Assembly: GCA_037355855.1 (NCBI GenBank)
Contig: CM074768.1
Location: 1 to 64,000 of the forward strand
From: Pseudo-nitzschia pungens
Taxonomy: Eukaryota > Bacillariophyta > Bacillariophyceae > Bacillariales > Bacillariaceae
Direction of reading: 5' to 3'
Length of the DNA stretch: 64,000 bases
In this document: piece after piece, positions 54,741 through 64,000 of the stretch
Numbering within the stretch: position 1 is the stretch's first letter
Layout of the letters: each line of letters begins with the position of its first letter
Program-made: the position numbers and the translations under genes
Notes under the pieces: generated by a model
Databases searched by the model: none
The model's input: only the letters and a program-made list of their open reading frames with translations
Told to the model about the DNA's origin: nothing

Positions 54741-57205
54741 GCCCTAGCACCTTGTAGACAGTCACTGGGGGCTGATATATGTAGCCCCAGTACAGTTCCC
54801 TACATAGGAGGAGTCTTCTTAGCACAGTCCATAGCATCTTGGATATCTTCACAGAAGAGTATATCCTCTGTGTGCTCCTCAATGTTTGTTGCCAGCGGTC
54901 TGTGTGCTGCTGTTGTTACTGTTCCTATTGTTATCGTAGTTACTAGTAGTAGTAGTACTAGTTCTCCTCTCCATTGCTGATGGGCAAACACCAACATACA
55001 TACTACAGTATCATGTACATAGTAGAATGATATGGTGGTTCTTCTTGTGTCTGTTGTACACTGAATGCAAACCATACCTGAGGCTAGCAGTATCTTACTA
55101 GCACATCTCATAGTAGCATATCAATAGAGCAGAATACTACTGCTTTCATTTCACTCGTGGATGCTGTTATCTGTCACTTCAGTGCTGAGTGCTGTTATCT
55201 CCTGTTGTGCATGCCTGTGTCCTGTAGACTGCTACTACTATTAGCTAGGATATGCAGCTCTGGTACAGGTCCATAGACAGAGACCCAGCACTCTCTCCAG
55301 CATAATCCATACCACCACTATTGCTCCAGTGGATTCTATCTCATGTACAAGAGTAATTTGGATGATGAACCCACTATTACATGCAGATACAATATTTAGG
55401 GAGGAAGAAAGAGGGCTTCTTGATTCAAGGAGGAGTGTAACGGGATGCTTTTCAGGAGTGTTCTTCATTGTGGTGGTGCTGTTCTGTAGCCTGCTACAAG
55501 GTACAATATGTAACTCCAGCACAGATCACTACACTGGGACCCAACACCAAAAGCTTCATATATTTTTGGTAGTACCAAAATGACATGTTATTACCTAAAT
55601 TCTGAGTAGAGGCAATTCTGTTTGATACTACCACTACTTGTATCAACTGTCAATCCTGTTGGTCATAGTACTCTAGTACAAGAAGCAAGAATGTGCGCAC
55701 AGCAATCATAGTAGTAACAGAAGTGAAATTTTAAAAAACATGATGAAGACTTTGCCCCGCCCTTGAATTGTTACTCTGAAAGTACTAGTGGTACCTATTC
55801 TTCCTCAAAGTCAAAGCAACTTTGTCGTCCTACCAGAAGAAGAAGATTTCGTCCATTTCATTCACTCTGTATCCAAAACTAGTAGAAGTAGTACTACACA
55901 CCACCACAACCACAAGTCCTCGGTCTTCTATTATTTATTTCTCTCCATACCACTAGTAGATCGTGCCGAGTTTCCTCGTCCCTTTTTATCCGCTGCAACG
56001 ATCAACGTCACATGACTGCTGCTGGCACCCTAGTAGCTACTAGTAGTAGTAACACAAGCAGCAGCAGCAATGCCTCATTCGGAACAAAAAAAATACATAA
56101 TACTATTAGTACTACTACTAGTACTAGGCTACTAGTAGTAGTACGGGCGAAGAAAGGAAAGAAGTGATGAACTAAAGAACAGAACAGGTTTGTAGCATTG
56201 TCTTCACATGATATTAATTTTGAATAAATTACGAAGAACCAGCAACAACAAGCATTCATAATTCATAAGTCCTAATTGGGATATTAATTTTAGAAAAATT
56301 ACGAAGAACCAAGCAACAACAAGCATTCATGAGTCCTAATTGGTACTAGAGTATATATTGCTCCATTTTTGGTTTCTCGCTCCGGTACTTCATGGTACCG
56401 CCGTACATGCTGAAAAGTGCCACAACTGCGATGGAAAAAGTGTAGAGAAATGCATTGCAACTGTGCGAAACAAAAAAAAGAACGACGAAGATAATGGGAT
56501 GTTTGCTATTACGTGTACCGTACAAATAAAAACATGAAAAATAAATCCCATTTTGTCCCCTTGCCGACCAATCGTTTAGTTTTCACCTCATTTCATTGCA
56601 GTTCAGTGTGTTGCGTGTCTCGTCCGCCGCACTTAGCATGGGTTGGCTTGGCCTCCATTGCCCGAACGCTGCGATGCGATGCGCCGCGCAACGCAACACA
56701 ATACATAATAATCATGACCCATCGCAGCACAGAGCGATACATCTTGCCCAATCCAATCCAATCTTCACCAATGGAATTGAATGCGAGCAAGCAATAGGGA
56801 CCAGAAACCAGGCAAGCCGCAGAGAACCGAGTTGGCAATAGCACAATCCTCTCTCCCACCCATCTACACGTACTGTATAATGATAACATTAGAATATACC
56901 ATATATCACATACCACATACAGGATCCTTATCCTTATCCGCATCCACCCTCCTCGCAACTCCTCTCAACTCGATCGAAATTCCAACCATACTTTGACATC
57001 GAAGTAGTACGTACATGTAACTAACTGAAATAAAAATCCAAGTCCAAGTCCAAGTCCAACATTCATTCATTCATAACCAACCCAGTGCAACTCACTCGCG
57101 ACCGAATCAATCAATCCATCAAAATACTCAAACTCAAACGCAAATCGAGCCAAGCCAAGCCAAGCCAAGCCAAGCCAAGCCACGTCGATTCCGTCTACTT
57201 TCTTT
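54741..57205. other. Intergenic region rich in ACTAGTAGTAGT words
   Basis: No convincing gene. 54741-54850 continues the family flank (GCCCCAGTACAGTTC, CATAGCATCTTGGATATCTTC) shared with copies A and C. 54940-56150 has frequent ACTAGTAGTAGTAC clusters. A segment of about 65-75 bp (GATATTAATTTT...CAAGCATTCAT...AGTCCTAATTGG) is tandemly duplicated at 56211-56275 and 56280-56342. 57040-57058 has AAGTCC repeats and 57145-57180 AGCCA repeats, just downstream of the aspartate kinase stop. Confidence 0.6.
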
Positions 57206-59826
57206 TTATGGATGGGCCTCGTCGTCCTCTTCCTCTTCAGTGTAATTGTAGTCACTGTCAGAGGTATTTGCATTGTGTGCCCCCTCGAAGAAGCAGACGT
57301 GCAGGCGTGCCATGGCCCGTTCCAAACACTCCGTCTTGACGATGAAACTAATGTTGACCTTGGAGGCTCCCTGTGACATCATTTCTACAACAATGTTTTC
57401 TTTGGCAAAAACCGAAAATGCTGTCGCCAGAACCTCCGACGACCGTGCAATGTCTGGCAGAATGAGGGTGAGAATGGATCGGTCGTCCTTGCGGTTGACC
57501 GTCGAGCAGTCTCCGAGGTCCTGCTGGAGTGCTGCAATCGAGGTTTGTTCCTGTTTCTTGTCGAGGGTGAGCGAAACCGACACCTCCGAGCTGGCTAGGA
57601 CATCGACCGACAATTTGTGCGTGGCAAAGGCGTCAAAGACGCGGGCCAAGAATCCGTAGGCGCCGAGCATCTGCGTCGAAACAATGTCCAGCACGGTGAC
57701 TCCTTTTTTGTACGTGATGGCCGTGACCTAACATCAAAAAATAATCATCCAAAAACAATCAATCGAGCAATGGAATAGAATAGTAATGAATGATTGTGAA
57801 AAGGTGAAACAGTCAGTGAGCGAGTATAGTGAATATTATTTTTTGTATCCAACATCATCCAATATCCAATATAGTTGGGGTTGTCATGTACAATGTACAA
57901 TGTACAATGTACCATGCACTCACCAAGCGTTCCTCTTCCGACCGCTCGTGCTGAATGAGCGTCCCCACCGCACCGGGATTGTAGCTGTTCTTGACCCTAA
58001 CCGGCACACTCGCCTGCATGGCCGGCTGCATGGCAATGGGATGCAGTACCTGCGCCCCAAAGTACGCCAATTCGGAGGCCTCTTCAAAGCTGACCCTGTC
58101 CAGCGGAATTGCCCCCGGCACCACCCTGGGATCCGCCGATAGAATCCCGTCAACGTCCTTCCATACCTGAACCTCGTCGACTCCGAGTGCGGCGCCCAGA
58201 GCGGTGGCGGTCAGATCGGATCCTCCCCGTCCGAGCGTCGTGATGCAGCCGGTGGAAGGATTCTTGCCGAGAAATCCCGTTACCACGGCCACCACGTTTG
58301 TATTCTCTTTCTCATTCGCTTGTTCTTGGCTCTCGGTTTCTGCAATGGCCTCAAAGACCTCCCGGACGGCATCGGGCGATGCCTCCAGCAAGCGGGCATC
58401 GCCAAACTGATCGTCGGTGAGAATGCCAGCGTCCCAGGCATCCAAGTGAATCGCTTTGACGCCAATCTGGTTGAGCCTTTCTGCCACGATGCGGACCGAG
58501 CAGCGCTCGCCGTAGCTGACGAGTCGATCGAGCGAGCGGGGGCTTAGCTCCTTGAGCAAACTCACACCGGACAGCATTTGTTCGCACTCTGCCAGCAGCG
58601 ATTCGACCTCGGCGCGAACCAAAGACGAAGACGAAGTTGACGAACCATCTTCCGGGTCATCTTCCGAATCCGAGTCACCGCCAATGCCAAAGGTATCGAG
58701 GGCTTCGGTGTGGAGTTTGCGGATGGTCTCTACCGAGACATTACCGTCTGAATAGCAAGAAGTGGAATGGAGTTTGTGCAAAAAAGAAAAGCACAATCAA
58801 CAAGAAGCAGAAACATCACAAAAATAATTGAAACAACCATTGAAAATTGAAAAAAAAGCACAAGAAGCAAAAGCAAAACAAAACAAAACAAAGAAAGAAA
58901 AAGAAAACGAGAAGGTTCAGCCATCAGGGACCCAATCACCCAACCAAAATGGTGAACGAATGAATACAGTACAAGTACGTGTAGCAAATGAAAGTATGAA
59001 TGAATCGTCATCCGAAGGAGGACAACCAAAATGAAGGAGAAAGCATCAAACACACAAAGGATCGGATGAGCATTTGGTTCGGAAATTACCACAGTGATAA
59101 TACATATGACACATCACATTACATCACATCACATCACATCAAATCACACAACACGCTTTACAATGCCATGCATTGAACAGTAATCAATAATCAATATTCA
59201 GTAATCAATATTCAGTAATCAATATCACTCATCAATCCTCTGTAATTAAACTGGAACTCGAACTCGCACTCACCCAGCGCCAACTCTCCCGCGCTCAGCA
59301 AGTTGTTGGTGGTTTTCCCCATCGCCGAACACACAACGGCACGCGGCACAAAACCGGCGGAAATCTGGTCCTTGATCAAATGGGCGACGTGGTCGATCCG
59401 ATCGGCGTTGGCCAGAGACGACCCTCCAAACTTGAAAACGCACGAGGTGGTTTGGGTTGGAGTTTGATTTTGATTTTGCCTTTGGGTTTGATTCGTCGTC
59501 GATTGCTCCGATTGTGGTTGGGAAGAATTCGAATAAGAAGAAGAGGAACGATTCATTCCTGCCAGGGGATCGGTGCCCGCGAAGGGATCCTTGTGGATCT
59601 GAGAGAGGCCCTTGCGGTATTCCTTGATTTCGTCGGCCAGAAACAGACAGGTGGAGGATGTGTGGGAAGATGGCGATGATGGAGTGAATGTGAATGTGAA
59701 TGTGGATGTGGATGGGAATGTGGAGCGGGAGGAATGTGAATGTCCATGTTTTCCGTTGTACTGAAAGGCAAAGGCCGACGCCGATGCCAACAAAGACATC
59801 ATCAAAATCAATATCAATATCATCAT
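57206..59826 (-). CDS. Plastid-targeted aspartate kinase, three exons
   Basis: Catalyses ATP-dependent phosphorylation of L-aspartate, the first step to lysine, threonine and methionine. Exons 59274-59826, 57924-58747 and 57206-57727, with GTGAGT...CAG and GTGAGT...TAG introns (526 and 196 nt) in phases 1 and 0; the total of 1899 nt gives 632 residues. The ATG at 59826 is the first in frame; the open frame extends upstream from a TTG only. The N-terminus is a hydrophobic signal peptide followed by ASASAFAFQ, the diatom plastid-import cleavage motif, then a Ser/Thr-rich transit region. Kinase core: VFKFGGSSLANADRI (Lys132), TLGRGGSDLTA (about 355), DGILSADPRVV. Two ACT regulatory domains follow (about 470-520 and 540-605), so feedback inhibition by lysine or threonine is likely. 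No homoserine dehydrogenase domain, so monofunctional. The C-terminus ends in an acidic tail. A Ser/Asp/Glu-rich insert interrupts the kinase domain around 200-225. Confidence 0.93.
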
Positions 59827-61080
59827 TTTGGTTGTCGCTGGTATTGATGTTGTTGTTGTTGTTATTATTATTCTTATAGTTGGGACACGAGTAAGATTAC
59901 TGCTAGTGCAGTATAGATTATCCAATCAACAAAAGTCCTGTAGCGTTGATGAAAGATGGGAGATAACAGATGGATACGAATAATAGTGGATCGTATGGAA
60001 GACGAAAGGTGGAAGATGGAAAGGGTACTTTTTACGGTAGGGTTACTTCGTGCGTTAAACTACTTGTACTTGTACTTGTACTTCTACTAGTAAGGGTACG
60101 TAACCTTACCTATCCATCTTCGTGGATTTTTTGGGCATCCAAAAGGGGGCGCACCTATGCTATGTTTCTACACACAAAGTACGAAGTAACCTTACTTCGT
60201 AAGTTACATTCTACCGGTAACTTATGTGTCTTATCTACGGTAAGACTTCCTGCGTATTTTTTTTTGCGTTAATATTCTATTCGTAAGATTACGTTACCGT
60301 AACCTTACTGTATTGATACCGGAAGATCTTTCCCATCTTACACTTTTACCGGTGCGGTAAACCTTACTCGTACCCATCTTGCCCATATTTTTCTTCTCCT
60401 CTCACGGTTTTGGCATCGGCATCTTTGCATCACAGTTCACAGTTCACAGTTCACAGTTCACAGTTCACAGTTCGAATTCCTGTACGAGCACTGTACAAAA
60501 TGTCTAGTACTGTACTAGTATGTTACGGTATGTATTGGTAAGTACGAAGTAGTACATTGATGCAACATACGGTACGAGTTACTTCGTACAAAGTACGTAC
60601 TCAATACTGAATACGAAGTACGAAGTAAGCCTTACTGAATACGAAGTACTTGTACCGGTAAGGTTACTGTAAGGCTTACCGGTACTTCGTAAACCTTACG
60701 GTACGGTACTGTTTTCTTCCCAACTCCCATCCAATGTTCCATCATCCGATGTTCCATTCGATGTTCTATTCTACTTTATAATACCTTGCGGTAAGTTGCC
60801 GTACCAGTACCAGTATGTCTGTTCCATTCCATCCAATTGTTTTGTTTTGATTGAGATTTTGAGATGAGATGAAAATTGCATTCCGTTCGAATTTCCAATC
60901 CGTTTTCGAGTTTGGCTTCGTCTCGTTTTTTTGATTACATGTAAATTTCGTAGAATCACCAATCAACAATCAATTCTTCATCTCCAAAAAAATGAAAGTC
61001 GAAAACACAGGAACATGGTTGATTTGATTTTTTTTCTAAGAATTTAAATTTTTCCAGCCCCCCGCGCACCACTTAGCGTT
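59827..61080. other. Region upstream of the aspartate kinase gene
   Basis: No gene. Immediately upstream are AAC/AAT repeats (59840-59875, seen on the plus strand as GTTGTT/ATTATT). 60030-60310 and 60480-60720 are packed with GTAAGGTTACGAAGTAC-type words. A six-copy 7-bp repeat CACAGTT lies at about 60431-60472. Confidence 0.6.
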
Positions 61081-61082
61081 TG

Positions 61083-61311
61083 GTGTCACTTTGACACCCG
61101 GGGTCACTTTGACACCCAGAGTCACTTTGACACCCAAAAGTATCAGCGAGTGTCAAGTGTCACTTTGACACCGGGTGTCACTTTGACACTCCACGTATTT
61201 TTCTACTTCTCTTGTGAGTGTCAAAGTGACACCCAGTGTAACTTTGACCCCCAAAAGTATCAGCAAGTGTCAAGTGTCACTTTGACCCCGGGTGTCACTT
61301 TGACACTGATT
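61083..61311. repeat. Cluster of GTGTCACTTTGACAC hairpins
   Basis: About ten copies of GTGTCACTTTGACAC or close variants (GGTCACTTTGACACC, AGTGTCAAAGTGACACC) fill this stretch in both orientations. Each is an inverted repeat (GTGTCA/TGACAC) around a 3-nt loop. Two sub-blocks, each containing AAAAGTATCAGCxAGTGTCAAGTGTCACTTTGAC (starting near 61136 and 61253), are direct copies. Confidence 0.85.
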
Positions 61312-62339
61312 CAGTGTGGGGAGGACCGGGAATTTTTGAAATTTGTGAAAAAAACAAAAATCAATCATGTTCCAGCAAACAACACATCTCTTTTGACAGG
61401 AGTTCTCGAAACAATTGCCAACACTATGGTCGATACAATCAGATCGATCAATAGTACAGTATGATCGATACAGCAACACTCCAAGAACTATTTTTCGATA
61501 CTCAAGTCAGTAGTATTACTACTAATACTAGAGTAGTAATACTAGTACTAGTAGCAAGCGATACTCAACTGTTTTTCGATACTCAAGCCACCAGCATGAG
61601 GAAGGCGATACTCACCAACTGTTTTTCGATACTCAAGCTGGTGGAAGCAAGGGGAATCATACGGAGCAATGCGATATGGTATCATACTCAAGTAGCGTTG
61701 AGGAGGTGCAAGCAAGGTGATAGTACTCAACTGTTTTTTCGATACTAGTACTCAAAGCCACTACTACTAGTGTACTACTAGTACAACAAGAAGCAAAGGG
61801 ATACAATAGTGTGTTTCGTTAACCTTACTCAAGGTATTGGCAAGGGGATGCATACTAGTAGTAGTAGCACTCAGTCTGTTATTCTTTGATACACAAGCAG
61901 CGAGCAAAGGGATACACCCTGGGGGAGCGATACTCCATTATTTGATACACAAGCTACTACTACTACTACTAGTACCTGTGAGGCGGCAATGCAGGGGGAG
62001 CAACACAATACGGCATGACACACTCCCCCAATGGACAGCAATAAACTTGAACTTGAAAATGAGGACCTGGTGGTGGTGATAGTAGTAGCAGCAACAGCAG
62101 GGGCACTTCCCCTAGTATCCAACAGCAGCTTGCTCGTCATTCTTGCTCCAAAAGATCTCCTCCAATTCAATCCATAGTACTACTAGTACTACTAGTAGTA
62201 GTATGATTCAATCCAAACCATTGATCAATGATCTCCTCCAAGGGACAGCAGCAGCATGATACAGTAGTATACAAGAATACTACTAGGATACAGCAGTAGT
62301 AGTACTAGTAGTAGTATGAAGATATTCAAGGTGGATGCT
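61312..62339. other. Intergenic region with CTGTTTTTCGATACTCAAG repeats
   Basis: No gene seen. Between 61480 and 61760 a motif close to CAACTGTTTTTCGATACTCA recurs four or five times at irregular spacing, with ACTAGTAGTAGT clusters between and after (61500-61560, 61745-61785, 61850-61975, 62170-62320). Confidence 0.6.
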
Positions 62340-63150
62340 ATGATCTGTGCTAAGGCTCCTGTGTAGGAGAGGTACTGGGGCTACAGGCAGCAGCATCCAG
62401 CAGTAACTGACTAACACCAGGTGCTGAGCTGAGTGCTGAGCTGTGTGCTAGTTGGTAGCATACAGCCTTAGCAGCAGGCTTAGCAGCAGGCTTAGCAACA
62501 GGCTTAGCAACAGGCTTAGCAACAGGCTTAGCAACAGGCTTAGCAACAGGCTTAGCAACAGACCTATCCTGCTTACGAAGTAGTATGGATGCTAGCAGAA
62601 TTTACTAGGGCCGTCGCGTACGATTTGTACCAATCGTACGTACCCCGAGTAAAGCACCTGTTATGGTGAACCTGTTATGGTGTAGCTAAATGCTACAGGG
62701 TTAGGGTTGCTAATGCTACGAGATACTGAAAGATGCTAACCTACCATGATACCATGCTAAGATACTATGCTACCGCCGGGGTCGGGTCATTGGTGTATAA
62801 TATGTACCATGACCGGATACCCGGCCCAAACAGTTACCAAACGTGCTAGCATAAGTGAGCTAGCACACAATTCGATCTAATAATTAATCGGAGATACGAT
62901 ACTCCGATACGATACGCTACCCGTAGAATACAGTACCAGAGCTACAGAGCTCTGTTATTATACGAGTTATCGGATCGCTGTCACGATAGTACAGAGCTGA
63001 GCTGCGCTCAGCTCCCTTTATTCACTCTTTATCTTCCACTCTAAATTAAAAGCCTATCATGCCCTCCCCTTTTGATCGATTCCGATGTACCTCAAGGGAA
63101 GTACCTTGTAGTAACTAAGTGTATGCAATAGACTGAACAGTCCACTGTAG
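62340..63150 (+). mobile_element. Member of the foldback family (copy C), one arm visible
   Basis: In the orientation opposite to the right arm of copy B, it shows in order: GGGGCTACAGG block; AGCAACAGGCTT tandem repeats (about 62460-62570); CGTACGATTTGTACCAATCGTACG palindrome; GGGTTAGGGTTGCTA; GGGGTCGGGTCATTG; GAGCTGAGCTGCGCTCAGCT; ATCATGCCCTCCCCTTTTGATCGAT; and TACCTTGTAGTAACTAAGTGTATG. All have counterparts in 54080-54760. A second inverted arm is not evident before the window end, so this copy is truncated or the arm is lost. Confidence 0.7.
62455..62575. repeat. AGCAACAGGCTT tandem repeat, about 9 copies
   Basis: Near-perfect 12-bp units (AGCAGCAGGCTT then AGCAACAGGCTT) at the outer part of foldback copy C. 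Shorter arrays of the same unit mark 53330-53360 and, inverted, 36045-36090 and 54660-54720. Confidence 0.9.
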
Positions 63151-64000
63151 ACTCACGATTTGCCAGGACTTTACGTGTTATTATTGTTAGGGCTTTCCCC
63201 TATTTTCAGTACGCAGTACTACAAGATGATTTATCTACGAGTCGATTAAGTTCCCCGAAGATCGCTGACGAGCGAATATCAACACAGTAGTAGTGCTACC
63301 ACCATCATACACCACCAGCAACTCAGCTAGTACTACTACTACTACTATCCTGCTGCTTGGTCAGTTTTTTGTTAGTTTCTTGATGCATTAGTACATAAAG
63401 ACCGGCATCCTATCATAAACCCACCAACAAACACGATTCTGATACTACTACTACTACTAGTAGTATCTCCAATGTAGTACCCGTACTACTAAAGAAGTAC
63501 AGAAGTAGCTAGTACTACTAGTGTACCCCTCAGCATATCACACCAGTACTACTAGTACTACTAGTAGTAGTACTACTAGTTTTGATGAATGCCAGCTGTT
63601 GCCTTGTTACTCCTTGTCATTATTCCGTGCTAAGTTACTGTAATTACTACCTGCTGGTACGGTAGTACCATGTTCCAGATGGTCTCGACGGGCAGAAGTC
63701 ACACCACCACTCCTGAAATACGCGACTCAAAACTCGGAACTGTAAGGTTACCGTACGGGTACGAGTAATCTTACATCTTACGGTAATGAGTGATTCCCGA
63801 AATACATAACACATTATTTCGACCCACATAAAAAATGTCACTTTGGATTCCCGAAAACATAAGGAGATATATTAAATGTCTTTTCACATAAAAAGTGGTA
63901 GTGCCGTCTGTCCGACTACGACTTGACATAAACATAAATCGGAATCGCGCGCCAAAAAAATCTTTAGATGCGCGCGTTGGCAGATAATAGATAATTTTGG
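63151..64000. other. Window end, no gene seen
   Basis: ACTACTACTAGTAGTAG clusters (63280-63350, 63440-63590) are followed by TAAGGTTACCGTACGG words (63640-63790) and a GCGCGC-containing tail. No open frame with protein character. Confidence 0.55.

Noticed and set aside
1..64000. tRNA, rRNA or other structured RNA genes
   Set aside because: I saw no convincing cloverleaf, A/B box pair or rRNA core sequence by eye; a covariance-model scan would be needed to exclude them.

Overview
The window is nuclear DNA of a eukaryotic alga, most likely a diatom (pennate by inference). The reasons are: GT-AG introns; a plastid-targeted aspartate kinase whose presequence carries the diatom-type ASA-FAF cleavage motif; a protein combining a CRAL-TRIO-like region with a DUF6824-like domain, a pairing typical of diatoms; a polyQ-rich bZIP factor; Ty3/gypsy elements; and very high microsatellite content. 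Gene density is low and about half of the 64 kb is tandem or mobile DNA.

Layout. 1-9068 is mostly satellite: two CCCCAA/CCCCAACAA arrays (1-636, 8506-9068), a 182-bp satellite (637-3042), a degenerate AGCAACAAGCCT array (3043-3420), a 52-bp repeat and a 38-bp satellite (5773-8050). One unrecognised protein gene (3480-5432, minus) lies among them. 9091-16120 (minus) is a 20-exon membrane/LNR/leucine-rich-repeat gene in which 18 consecutive 72-nt exons each encode exactly one 24-residue LRR. 19207-23072 (minus) is the two-exon CRAL-TRIO/DUF6824-like gene. 23712-24726 is a foldback element. 26806-33331 is a complete 6.5-kb DNA transposon with 93-bp terminal inverted repeats (TIRs), a DDE-type transposase and two accessory ORFs. 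34619-35762 is a probable two-exon hypothetical gene. 38839-40329 is a bZIP transcription factor. 41742-53145 is a Ty3/gypsy element (minus) into which a second gypsy element (44938-50630, plus) has inserted. Both have apparently identical LTRs and perfect 5-bp target duplications. 53320-54740 is a second type of foldback element, with relatives near 36030 and 62340. 57206-59826 (minus) is the three-exon aspartate kinase.

The host genes share no evident pathway. The kinase serves plastid aspartate-family amino acid synthesis, the bZIP protein is a regulator, and the LRR protein is a candidate surface receptor or adhesion protein. The unifying theme is repeat dynamics: recent retrotransposition, a recent-looking TIR transposon, foldback elements, satellites, and a gene expanding by duplication of an exon-plus-intron unit. 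Several coding calls start at the first in-frame ATG, because the longest open frames begin with non-ATG codons. All splice sites are predicted by eye from GT/AG consensus, phase and protein continuity.
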